NCBI GenBank assembly: GCA_021852325.1 | Contig: JAJZNM010000014.1 | Span: 1-6,479, forward strand | Direction: 5' to 3' | Length of the DNA stretch: 6,479 bases | Source of the DNA: Pseudomonadota bacterium | GTDB taxonomy: Bacteria; Pseudomonadota; Gammaproteobacteria; JAKAQQ01 | Shown here: one piece after another, positions 1-6,240 of the stretch | How positions within the stretch are numbered: position 1 is the stretch's first letter | Layout: every line of letters starts with the position of its first letter | Translations under genes and position numbers: made by a program | Notes under the pieces: model-generated | What the model was told of the DNA's origin: nothing | Database searches by the model: none | What the model saw: the letters and a program-made list of their open reading frames with translations, nothing else

Positions 1-1
1 G

Positions 2-358
2 GCCGTCATCCTCACCATCTGGATTTATGCAAGCGTCTGTGAGGAGATTTTTACCCGAGGATTGCTGCAGAGCTGGCTTGCCCCCTTCGCATCCTGCCGC
101 ATGCCTCTCGGGAAGTGGGGAGTGAGCGTTCCGGTGCTTGCAGCCTCGATCTTTTTTGCAGCGATGCATGTCGTCTTGTGGCCGAGCCTCGGACCGATCA
201 CCCTCGTTGTCATGTTCCTGGCCGGAATCCTGGGGCTTGTCGCCGGAATCTACCGTGAACGGACGGGGAGCCTGATCCCCGCGATCCTGATCCATTCGTT
301 TTTTGATATCGGCGGCTCACTCCCATTCTGGGTCTCATCCTGGCTCCATCGGGGATAG
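2..358 (+). CDS. CPBP (Abi) family intramembrane metalloprotease, C-terminal part
   Basis: The frame is open from the window edge to TAG at 356-358, so the start lies outside and only about 118 residues are visible. Three CPBP signatures appear in order: EEIFTRG (41-61, the EExxxR motif), FAAMH (155-169, FxxxH) and HSFFD (293-307, HxxxD). These carry the glutamates and histidines thought to hold the catalytic metal inside the membrane. Hydrophobic stretches between them fit membrane helices: one around the EE motif, one leading into FAAMH, one at about 200-255, and one around HSFFD. Known members include prenyl-endopeptidase-like enzymes and bacteriocin self-immunity or processing proteins, but the substrate cannot be told here. 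The next gene is over 500 bases away behind its own promoter, so no functional link to metF is implied. Family assignment is firm; specific role is unknown. Confidence 0.88.
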   Translation, partial: AVILTIWIYASVCEEIFTRGLLQSWLAPFASCRMPLGKWGVSVPVLAASIFFAAMHVVLWPSLGPITLVVMFLAGILGLVAGIYRERTGSLIPAILIHSFFDIGGSLPFWVSSWLHRG

Positions 359-505
359 GTCTGAAGCCGGCAGGTACCCGCACGGCTGTTGGACCTCAAC
401 CCCGGACGCTGTTGAGCACCTCGGCGGCCTCGTGGTCGCTTTGGGCCGTGGCGATCTTATCCAGGGGTTCAAAGATCAGGCTACCCCAATGCTGTTGAGC
501 AGCGC
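359..505. other. Gap between the protease gene and the IS-like remnant
   Basis: No convincing intact gene lies here. I see no hairpin with a T-run just after the protease stop. An 11-bp direct repeat (GCTGTTGAGCA) occurs at 408-418 and 491-501. On the reverse strand a 45-codon frame from an ATG near 530 to TGA at 396-398 contains the protein-like stretch FEPLDKIATAQSDHEAAEV. It shares no motif I recognise and may be a decayed gene fragment or chance. Confidence 0.5.
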
Positions 506-709
506 GTGAAAGACCGCGCGGCGCATCTCGCATTCACGCTCATCGAAGCGGCCAAATCATCGTGGTGCCGGATTTGGGGTGCCGGCCGGATCGGGCTGTT
601 GCTGCAGGGAATCCCCTTCCATGACGGTATCGCGATTAGGGAATGCTATACAACAGACAGAGACTGGGCCTTGACAAATCCGGCCTGGGCAGTACACTGG
701 ACACGATAG
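506..709 (+). pseudogene. Remnant of an IS256-family transposase C-terminus
   Basis: The frame from GTG 506 to TAG 707-709 encodes a stretch (about 512-640) of the form AhLAFxLIEAAkxxW-R--GA--I--LL-GI-F-DGI. This matches without gaps the pattern I remember for the last 40 residues of IS256/mutator-type transposases: F-LI--A---W, then a hydrophobic run, then G--F-DG. The catalytic DDE core and the usual NPIES segment just upstream are absent from all forward frames, so this would be a 5'-truncated relic and not a working transposase. The codons after the F-DGI motif are probably non-coding. Terminal inverted repeats could not be fixed. A reverse-strand reading of 480-560 (FDERECEMRRAVFHALLNSI) competes for the same bases, so this is a moderate call from pattern memory only. 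Confidence 0.42.
671..698 (+). promoter_or_regulatory. Sigma70-type promoter upstream of metF
   Basis: A perfect -35 TTGACA (671-676) is followed after 16 bp by TACACT (693-698), which matches four of six positions of the -10 consensus. Transcription would start near 705, giving a leader of about 210 nt before metF. It is the best promoter match I see ahead of the metF-metH pair. It lies just beyond the presumed IS256-type remnant, so the -35 may derive from an insertion sequence end. Confidence 0.6.
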
Positions 710-722
710 CGCCGATTTGATA

Positions 723-795
723 CTCAGCTTGCGGGCGCTCTAGAAATACGGCTAAAGCGGGGGACCCCCCAGGAACCTGCTGAGCCAAAGCTGAG
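723..795 (+). promoter_or_regulatory. Possible antiterminator pairing
   Basis: Bases 723-730 (CTCAGCTT) pair perfectly over 8 bp with 788-795 (AAGCTGAG). They are extended by 731-735 with 776-780 across a 7-nt bulge. Both segments on the 3' side belong to the terminator stem, so the two folds are mutually exclusive. Base pairing is seen directly; its use as a regulatory switch is inference. Confidence 0.45.
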
Positions 796-806
796 CGGGT
801 TTTTTT
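776..806 (+). terminator. Intrinsic terminator inside the metF leader
   Basis: CCTGCTGAGC (776-785) and GCTGAGCGGG (790-799) form a 10-position stem with one G-U pair and one G-G mismatch around a CAAA loop. Seven Ts (800-806) follow directly. This is a textbook rho-independent layout placed about 110 bases before metF, so it either attenuates metF-metH or ends a short upstream RNA. Confidence 0.75.
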
Positions 807-879
807 GTGGCGGCCCGATCAGGCGATGCCTGTCGAGCCACCCGGATCCATGCCGGCCAGCCGGGGCGATCCAGGATGG

Positions 880-895
880 GGTCCCGATCGGGACC
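880..895. repeat. 16-bp perfect palindrome before the metF SD
   Basis: GGTCCCGATCGGGACC is perfectly self-complementary. In RNA it gives a 6-bp stem with a GATC loop; in DNA it could also be a dimeric operator. Its right arm (892-895) is shared with the SD hairpin, so the two RNA folds exclude one another. Confidence 0.6.
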
Positions 896-916
896 GGTAC
901 CTTGGGAGGTACGGTC
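892..916 (+). promoter_or_regulatory. metF ribosome binding site within a hairpin
   Basis: The Shine-Dalgarno GGGAGGT (904-910) stands 6 nt before GTG 917 and fixes that start over the upstream in-frame TTG at 902. GACC (892-895) pairs with GGTC (913-916), and GTACC (897-901) with GGTAC (908-912), with one bulged G at 896. This nine-pair stem encloses the loop TTGGGA and hides most of the SD, suggesting translational control. Confidence 0.65.
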
Positions 917-1837
917 GTGAACCGATTTGAGAGGGGGACCGAGCGGTCGCAAGGACTTCGGGTCTCATTTGAGTTTTTCCCCCCGGGTACCCAGAGGCTC
1001 GAACGGGCGCTCTGGCATGCGCTCGAGTGTCTCGCGCCGCTCGCTCCGGATTTTGTGTCAGTGACCTACGGGGCAGCCGGGTCCACCCGCATGCGTACGC
1101 ACGACATCGTGACGGCCATACGCCGGCAAACTTCGCTCACACCGGCCGCCCATCTCACTTGTGTCGGCGCGAGCCGGAACGACATCCAGATGATCCTCCG
1201 CCGCTACCGGGATTCCGGCATCCGCCATATTGTGGCTTTGCGCGGTGATCCACCTGAGGGGCAGGGCTCTTTTGCCCCGCACCCCCAAGGCTATGCCCAT
1301 GCCGCCGATCTCGTTTCCGGCATCCGCTCCTTCGCCGACTTCGAGGTCAGTGTCGCCGCCCATCCGGAAGGCCACCCGGAGACGCCCGGGATCAAGGCTG
1401 AAATCGAAAATCTGAAGCGCAAGGAAGACGCCGGCGCCGTGCGGGCGATCACCCAGTATTTTTTTGATCCGGCCATCTACTTCCGCTTCCGGGATGAGGC
1501 CCGGAGATCGGGCATCCGCATGCCGATCGTCCCCGGGATTCTGCCCGTCTCTGATTTTGCGCAACTCGGCCGGATCAGCGCCCGATGCGGGGCGCAGGTC
1601 CCTTCGTGGCTCCGGGAACTTTTTGCGGGCCTCGACCACGATCCGGAGACTGGAAAGCTTGTGGGTGCGCAGGTTACGGCGAGTCTCTGCCAATCGCTCC
1701 AGCGGGAGGGAGTCGAGTCCCTCCACTTCTACACGCTCAACCGTCCCGAACTCACGCGGGCGATTTGTCGCTTTCTCGGAATCGTCGAATCGGCCCCCCG
1801 GATCGCCCCTAAGGCGCCTCCGGACCTCCGGGTTTGA
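917..1837 (+). CDS. metF: 5,10-methylenetetrahydrofolate reductase MetF
   Basis: MetF uses FAD and a reduced nicotinamide to convert 5,10-methylene-THF to 5-methyl-THF, the methyl donor for MetH, in the cytosol. The 306-residue product is close to the usual length (about 296 in E. coli). SFEFFPP carries the catalytic Glu (residue 19, matching E. coli Glu28), and HIVALRGD carries the flavin-site Asp (residue 111, matching Asp120). Also conserved are FVSVTYGA, PHLTCVGA, SVAAHPEGHPE, NLKRKEDAGA, ITQYFFD, PGILPVS and the C-terminal HFYTLNRPELT. All barrel segments are present without gaps. GTG 917 is chosen as start because of the well-spaced SD at 904-910; TTG at 902 would lie inside that SD. 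The stop is followed after 2 nt by metH, so the two are almost certainly one transcript. The leader suggests attenuation and SD masking. Confidence 0.97.
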   Translation: MNRFERGTERSQGLRVSFEFFPPGTQRLERALWHALECLAPLAPDFVSVTYGAAGSTRMRTHDIVTAIRRQTSLTPAAHLTCVGASRNDIQMILRRYRDSGIRHIVALRGDPPEGQGSFAPHPQGYAHAADLVSGIRSFADFEVSVAAHPEGHPETPGIKAEIENLKRKEDAGAVRAITQYFFDPAIYFRFRDEARRSGIRMPIVPGILPVSDFAQLGRISARCGAQVPSWLRELFAGLDHDPETGKLVGAQVTASLCQSLQREGVESLHFYTLNRPELTRAICRFLGIVESAPRIAPKAPPDLRV

Positions 1838-1839
1838 GC

Positions 1840-4800
1840 ATGGATGTCGGGGATCTCATTCGGGCCCGCTGCGCCGAGCGGATCCTGATCCTGGATGGAG
1901 CGATGGGAACCGAAATCCAGGCACAAAGGCTCGGGGAGGCTGATTTCCGGGGAAATCGTTGCCAGGATCATCCCCACGAACTCAAAGGCAACAACGATCT
2001 CCTCACGCTGACCCGTCCCGATCTCATCCGCCAGATCCATGCCTCCTATCTCGAGGCCGGTTCCGATCTCATCGAAACCAATACCTTCAACTCGACGGTC
2101 ATTGCCCAAGGTGACTACGGAACCGGTTCCTTGGTGCGTGAACTCAATCGGGAAGGTGCGCGGCTCGCGCGCGAGGAGGCGGATCGCTGGACCCGAAAGA
2201 CTCCCCACCAGCCACGCTTTGTGGTGGGCATTCTCGGGCCGACCAACCGCATGGCCTCGATGTCGGCCGATGTGGGAGACCCCGGCGCACGAGCCACCGA
2301 TTTCGAGATCCTGGTCCGCGCCTATGCTGAGGCGATCGACGGCCTGATCGAAGGCGGGGCGCACCTCATCATGGTGGAGACAGTCTTTGACACGCTGAAC
2401 TGCAAGGCCGCCCTGTTTGCCCTCGAATCCCGCTTTGCCCAAGACGGCCACCGGACGCCCATCATGATCTCGGCCACGATCACGGACCGCTCGGGCCGGA
2501 CCCTCTCCGGGCAGACGGTCGAGGCTTTCTGGAACTCGGTTCGCCATGTAGAGCCCCTGAGTGTCGGGCTGAACTGTGCCCTGGGTCCTTCGGAGCTCCG
2601 GCCCTATGTGGAGGAGCTCTCCCGGATCGCGGATTGCCTCGTGAGTGTCCATCCGAATGCAGGACTACCCAACGCATTTGGCGGCTATGACGAATCCCCG
2701 GAAGCGATGGCACGGGAAATGGCCGATTGGGCCGGGCGGGGCTGGGTGAATATCGTCGGTGGCTGTTGCGGAACGACCCCGGCGCACATCGCCGCCCTGG
2801 TGGCCGGGTGCCGGCAACACGCCCCGCGGATGGTGCCCCGGATCGAGCCCCGCTGCCGCCTCGCGGGACTCGAACCCCTGAACATCGGGCCTCCGAGCCT
2901 CTTCGTCAATGTCGGAGAAAGGACCAATGTGACCGGGTCGTCAAAGTTCAAGAAGTGGATCCTGACGGGTGACGACGAATCGGCGCTCGCGGTGGCGCGC
3001 GAGCAGGTTGAAAACGGTGCGCAGATCCTCGACATCAACATGGATGAGGCACTCCTCGATGGCGAGGCCGCCATGACCCGGTTCCTCCGCCGGCTGGCCA
3101 CCGAGCCCGACATCGCCCGGGTTCCGGTCATGATCGATTCATCGAGGTGGTCCATCATCGAGGCCGGACTCCGGAATGTGCAGGGGAAGCCCGTGATCAA
3201 CTCGCTGAGCCTCAAGGAGGGCGAGGAACCGTTTCTGGAGCATGCGCGTCTGGCCCGGCGCTACGGCGCGGCCATCGTGGTCATGGCATTTGACGAGCGC
3301 GGCCAGGCGGATACGGTCGAGCGGCGGGTCGCGGTCTGCGAACGGGCGGTTCGGCTCCTCGTCGACCGGTTGGGCTTTCCGCTCGAGGACATCATCCTCG
3401 ATCCCAACATCTTCGCAATCGGCACGGGGATCGAAGCACATGACCGCTATGCGCTCGATTTCTTCGAGTCGGTGTCGGAAATCAAGCGGCGCCTGCCCGG
3501 GGTGTTGACTTCGGGGGGGGTGAGCAATGTTTCGTTCTCATTCCGGGGCCATCCCCGACTGCGGGAAGCGATCCATGCGGTGTTCCTGTATCACGCGATT
3601 CGAGCCGGTCTCGACCTCGGGATTGTGAATGCGGGTCAGCTCGCGGTATACGAAGAAATCCCGGCGCCCCTGCGCGAACGAGTCGAGGATCTCGTGCTCA
3701 ACCGGCGGGCGGATGCGTCCGAGCGCCTGGTCGAGTGGGCGCAAAACATTGACCCCCACCGCGACGTCAAGGACCCGGTGCCTGCCTGGCGGGACCTGCC
3801 GGTCCGCGAGCGGCTCACGCATGCGCTCGTCCAGGGGATCGCCGAGGGCATCGAAGCCGATGTGGAGGAAGTCCGCCGCGCCTCGGCCCGTGCGCTCGAC
3901 GTGATCGAAGGTCCGCTCATGGAGGGGATGAACCTCGTGGGAGACCTCTTCGGAAGCGGGAAGATGTTCCTGCCCCAGGTGGTGAAATCCGCCCGGGTCA
4001 TGAAGAAGGCGGTGGCCTACCTCATTCCGTTCATCGAACAGGAAAAGAGCGGTAGAAGCCAAAGCCAGGGAAAGGTGCTCCTCGCGACCGTCAAGGGCGA
4101 TGTCCACGACATCGGGAAAAACATCGTCGGGGTGGTGCTCGCCTGCAACAACTACGAGGTGATCGATCTCGGTGTCATGACGCCGGTCCGGGCGATCCTC
4201 GAGACGGCCACGCGCGAGGGGGTCCATCTCGTGGGCCTGTCGGGGCTCATTACCCCCTCGCTCGAGGAAATGGGCCGGGTCGCCGAGGAAATGCAGCATG
4301 CGGGGCTCCGGATCCCGCTTTTGATCGGGGGGGCGACGACCTCCCGGACGCACACCGCCCTCAAGATCGCTCCGCGTTATGAAGCCCCCGTGGTTCATGT
4401 GAAAGACGCCTCGCGAGCCGTGGGCGTGGCCGGAGCGCTCCTCGGGGAACACGCCGATGCCTTCATCTCCGAGATCGGGGTGGAATATGAACGGATCCGC
4501 CAGACCCACGCCGGGCAAAGGTCCTCGACACGCTGGCTCACCCTCGATCAGGCCCGCAGGAACCGGACGCCGATCCGCTGGGAGGCCGAGTCGCCTCCCG
4601 CGCCCAACCAGCCCGGCCTGCTTTCCTGGGAGGACTATCCGCTCGAGGAACTCGTCCCCTATATCGACTGGACCCCTTTCTTCCACGTCTGGCAGCTCAA
4701 AGGGAGTTATCCGCGCATCCTCGAGGATCCCGTGAAAGGCGGGGAGGCGCACAAGCTCCTCGACGATGCCCGGAGGCTCCTTCACGAGATCGTTGAGAAA

Positions 4801-5592
4801 AAGCGTCTCCGGGCCCAGGCGGTGTTCGGGCTTTATCCCGCGGAATCCCGGTCCGCGGAGGATGTCCGGCTCCGGATCCCCGGGCTTGCCGAGTGCGAGC
4901 TCCCGGTGTTCCACTTCCTGCGCCAGCAGGAGGAACGCCCACCGGGACGCCCGAACCGTTCGCTCGCGGATTTCATCGCGCCCGCCGGTTGTGGACTTGC
5001 GGACTGGCTTGGCCTTTTCGCCGTGACGGCGGGTGTCGGGCTCGAGCCTCTGGTCGAGGCGTTCATGAAGGACCATGACGATTATGGCGCGATCCTTGTG
5101 AAGGCCTTGGCCGACCGGCTTGCCGAAGCACTGGCCGAACGGTTGCATGAGCGGGTCCGGAAGGAGTTTTGGGGGTACGCCCGCGATGAGTCGGTGGATC
5201 CCGAAGGGCTCATCCGCGAAGCCTACCAGGGTATCCGGCCGGCACCGGGCTATCCCGCCTGCCCGGATCATACCGAAAAGGAAACCTTGTTCCGGGTGCT
5301 CGGTGTCGGGGACCGGATCGGGCTTGAGCTCACCGAAAACTACGCCATGTGGCCTGCCGCATCGGTTTGTGGATTCTATTTCTCCCATCCGGCGGCACAT
5401 TATTTCGCGGTCGGACGGATCCAGCGGGACCAGGTTGAAGATTATGCCCGGCGCAAGGGATGGCCGGTCGAGGTGGCGGAACGCTGGCTGGCCCCGAACC
5501 TGGCCTATGTGCCGGCTGAGGCGGGAAGGGAGCCCGTGCCCCGAAAAGAAGAGTTGCAGCGGGAGCGCTCCTCGAAGATAATAGCGGGCTGA
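1840..5592 (+). CDS. metH: Cobalamin-dependent methionine synthase MetH
   Basis: MetH transfers the methyl group of 5-methyl-THF through cob(I)alamin to homocysteine, giving methionine and THF. At 1250 residues it is slightly longer than E. coli MetH (1227) and has all four modules. The homocysteine domain (about 1-330) holds zinc ligands Cys246 (GLNCALG) and Cys309/Cys310 (GGCCGT). The pterin domain (about 350-620) begins with NVGERTN (357-363). The cobalamin cap and domain (about 650-870) has GDVHDIG with axial His756, plus Ser801 and Ser807 of GLSGLITPS and the GGATTS motif. The reactivation domain has RPAPGYPACP, with Arg1133 and Tyr1138 matching the SAM-binding residues of E. coli. Nothing essential is missing, so the host needs B12 and a reductant partner. 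ATG 1840 is 2 nt after the metF stop; an in-frame TTG at 1834 overlaps that stop. No clear SD is seen, so translational coupling to metF is likely. The last 20 or so residues are a charged extension beyond the family end. Confidence 0.98.
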   Translation: MDVGDLIRARCAERILILDGAMGTEIQAQRLGEADFRGNRCQDHPHELKGNNDLLTLTRPDLIRQIHASYLEAGSDLIETNTFNSTVIAQGDYGTGSLVRELNREGARLAREEADRWTRKTPHQPRFVVGILGPTNRMASMSADVGDPGARATDFEILVRAYAEAIDGLIEGGAHLIMVETVFDTLNCKAALFALESRFAQDGHRTPIMISATITDRSGRTLSGQTVEAFWNSVRHVEPLSVGLNCALGPSELRPYVEELSRIADCLVSVHPNAGLPNAFGGYDESPEAMAREMADWAGRGWVNIVGGCCGTTPAHIAALVAGCRQHAPRMVPRIEPRCRLAGLEPLNIGPPSLFVNVGERTNVTGSSKFKKWILTGDDESALAVAREQVENGAQILDINMDEALLDGEAAMTRFLRRLATEPDIARVPVMIDSSRWSIIEAGLRNVQGKPVINSLSLKEGEEPFLEHARLARRYGAAIVVMAFDERGQADTVERRVAVCERAVRLLVDRLGFPLEDIILDPNIFAIGTGIEAHDRYALDFFESVSEIKRRLPGVLTSGGVSNVSFSFRGHPRLREAIHAVFLYHAIRAGLDLGIVNAGQLAVYEEIPAPLRERVEDLVLNRRADASERLVEWAQNIDPHRDVKDPVPAWRDLPVRERLTHALVQGIAEGIEADVEEVRRASARALDVIEGPLMEGMNLVGDLFGSGKMFLPQVVKSARVMKKAVAYLIPFIEQEKSGRSQSQGKVLLATVKGDVHDIGKNIVGVVLACNNYEVIDLGVMTPVRAILETATREGVHLVGLSGLITPSLEEMGRVAEEMQHAGLRIPLLIGGATTSRTHTALKIAPRYEAPVVHVKDASRAVGVAGALLGEHADAFISEIGVEYERIRQTHAGQRSSTRWLTLDQARRNRTPIRWEAESPPAPNQPGLLSWEDYPLEELVPYIDWTPFFHVWQLKGSYPRILEDPVKGGEAHKLLDDARRLLHEIVEKKRLRAQAVFGLYPAESRSAEDVRLRIPGLAECELPVFHFLRQQEERPPGRPNRSLADFIAPAGCGLADWLGLFAVTAGVGLEPLVEAFMKDHDDYGAILVKALADRLAEALAERLHERVRKEFWGYARDESVDPEGLIREAYQGIRPAPGYPACPDHTEKETLFRVLGVGDRIGLELTENYAMWPAASVCGFYFSHPAAHYFAVGRIQRDQVEDYARRKGWPVEVAERWLAPNLAYVPAEAGREPVPRKEELQRERSSKIIAG

Positions 5593-5604
5593 ACGCCCAT
5601 TTCC

Positions 5605-5617
5605 GGAGATTGCGTTG
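5605..5617 (+). promoter_or_regulatory. rpsT ribosome binding site and TTG start
   Basis: GGAG at 5605-5608 lies 6 nt before TTG 5615. This TTG gives the expected MANT N-terminus of S20, and no ATG is available in the right place. A rare start codon is also found in E. coli rpsT, where it is needed for autogenous control; the same may hold here. Confidence 0.75.
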
Positions 5618-5890
5618 GCCAATACCCGCCAAGCCAAAAAACGAGTCCGCCAGGCCGAGCGCCACCGTGTGCGCAACCAGGCTGCCCGGTCCACCCTTCG
5701 GACCGCGATCCGCCAGGTGCGCGAAGCCACTCCGGATGCAAGCCTCGAGGATTCGCGGGGTGCCTACCGCAAGGCCGCATCACTCGTCGACCGTGCGGCC
5801 GGCAAGGGACTCATCCACCGTAACCAGGCGGCGCGTATCAAATCCCGTCTGAACCGCCACCTCAAAAAACTGGCGGCGCATCCCGCCTGA
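5615..5890 (+). CDS. rpsT: 30S ribosomal protein S20 (bS20)
   Basis: This is a small, very basic protein of 91 residues that binds 16S rRNA during early assembly of the 30S subunit. The start MANTRQAKKRVRQAERH and the C-terminal DRAAGKGLIHRNQAARIKSR are the S20 hallmarks, with a variable middle helix between them. Length is typical (87 in E. coli). TTG 5615 is the start on the basis of the family N-terminus and the SD at 5605-5608. It lies 22 nt after metH on the same strand. No separate promoter is obvious in that gap, so it may be read from metF-metH or from a promoter inside the metH end. Its downstream neighbour on the opposite strand is an obg-type gene, a neighbourhood I recall from some proteobacteria. 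Confidence 0.96.
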   Translation: MANTRQAKKRVRQAERHRVRNQAARSTLRTAIRQVREATPDASLEDSRGAYRKAASLVDRAAGKGLIHRNQAARIKSRLNRHLKKLAAHPA

Positions 5891-5920
5891 ACGACGGCCA
5901 GCGCCTGAGCCCACGCTGAT

Positions 5921-5953
5921 ACGGGGCTCCCACCGGTCACGTTTCCCCGTTTT
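5921..5953 (+). terminator. Weak candidate terminator after rpsT
   Basis: ACGGGG (5921-5926) can pair with CCCCGT (5945-5950), and TTTT (5950-5953) overlaps and follows the stem. The loop is long (18 nt) and overlaps the last codons of the opposing obg-type gene. A competing hairpin, GAGCCC (5907-5912) with GGGCTC (5924-5929), has no T-run. Either could mark the end of the convergent transcripts. Confidence 0.35.
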
Positions 5954-6240
5954 CAGGCGCATCAGCTGTAGCCGGACTGCCTCCTGCCGGATGAGCGCAC
6001 TGCTGGCTCTTGAGTTCGCCTGCGGCGGCTTCGAGCAGGGCGACGATGCCGGATCCATCCCGCGCCGAGATGAGGAAAATCGGGCGCCGGACCGGATGGG
6101 GGTCGAGCTTCGCGATGGCGTCCCTGAGGGTTTCGGCCTCATCGCGCCCGATCAGATCCACCTTGTTGAGCACGAGCCAGGCGGGACGGCGTGCCAGTTC
6201 CGGATCGTATTTCAGGAGCTCGGCCTCGATCTCGACGGGG
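5937..6240 (-). CDS. obg: Obg/CgtA GTPase, C-terminal fragment (5' part missing)
   Basis: Obg is an essential GTPase tied to 50S subunit maturation and stress signalling. The reverse-strand frame ending at TGA 5937-5939 reads EAELLKYDPELARRPAWLVLNKVDLIG, then a helix-rich part, then IFLISARDGSGIVALLE. The G4 motif NKVD (6156-6167) and the G5 motif SAR (6060-6068) are clear, and KYDPELA-RP just before G4 is typical of Obg and not of Era, EngA or HflX. The tail is short and without the acidic extension seen in some Obg proteins. Homology stops at about 6230-6240. The frame stays open to 6473, but that part is the antisense of another gene. The Obg fold with its glycine-rich domain and G1-G3 are absent, so as drawn this is a broken gene. 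See the joint feature for the cause. Confidence 0.85.
6213..6240. other. Joint between 5'-truncated obg and 5'-truncated cimA
   Basis: Codon for codon, the same bases read IEAELL as the Obg end on the minus strand and QELGLDLDG as citramalate synthase on the plus strand. Both genes lose their N-terminal halves here and face away from the joint. This shape fits an inversion breakpoint at a short shared sequence, or a chimeric read or assembly. Confidence 0.7.

Larger units (their letters stand above)
705..916 (+). promoter_or_regulatory. Structured 5' leader of metF-metH (candidate attenuator or riboswitch)
   Basis: About 210 untranslated bases separate the predicted transcription start from the metF GTG. 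Two switch-like elements are visible. First, CTCAGCTT (723-730) is perfectly complementary to AAGCTGAG (788-795), which is part of the 3' arm of the terminator at 776-806; GCGGG (731-735) can also pair with CCTGC (776-780, one G-U). This structure would destroy the terminator. Second, the SD lies in a hairpin (892-916) that excludes a palindrome at 880-895. The 736-775 core, enclosed by the first pairing, includes CTAAAGCGGGGGACCC. I could not match it to the SAM, SAH, cobalamin, THF or T-box consensus as I know them. An alternative reading is a separate small RNA of about 100 nt ending at 806, with metF transcribed by read-through. Confidence 0.5.

Noticed and set aside
717..743. Eight-codon leader peptide (TTG 717 to TAG 741)
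   Set aside because: No SD, no Met codons beyond the start, and nothing pointing to a ribosome-mediated attenuator.
745..845. ydaO-type (c-di-AMP) riboswitch
   Set aside because: CTAAAGCGGGGGACCC recalls the 5' half of that class, but the second GGGGUGAAUC-like half and the rest of the fold are not found, and a T-run terminator interrupts the segment. An Rfam search would settle it.
700..916. SAH, SAM, cobalamin or T-box element
   Set aside because: None of the conserved boxes I know for these classes is present on reading the leader.
1058..2652. Minus-strand open frames of 222 and 307 codons over metF and the start of metH
   Set aside because: Both mirror conserved coding sequence and have no recognisable domain or RBS.
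3513..3520. Run of eight G in metH as a phase-variation site
   Set aside because: It encodes the conserved SGGVSN motif in frame; G runs are expected from GGG codons here and metH is an unlikely phase-variable gene.
3538..5730. 730-codon open frame on the minus strand across the second half of metH
   Set aside because: It is antisense to a fully conserved MetH. Long antisense frames are expected in GC-rich genes with G/C-biased third positions, and its product shows low-complexity R/P/G/H-rich sequence with no motif.
6096..6212. In-frame ATG at 6096 as a start for the CimA-like frame
   Set aside because: The bases encode conserved Obg (NKVD) on the other strand, and the plus translation has no CimA similarity before about 6213.
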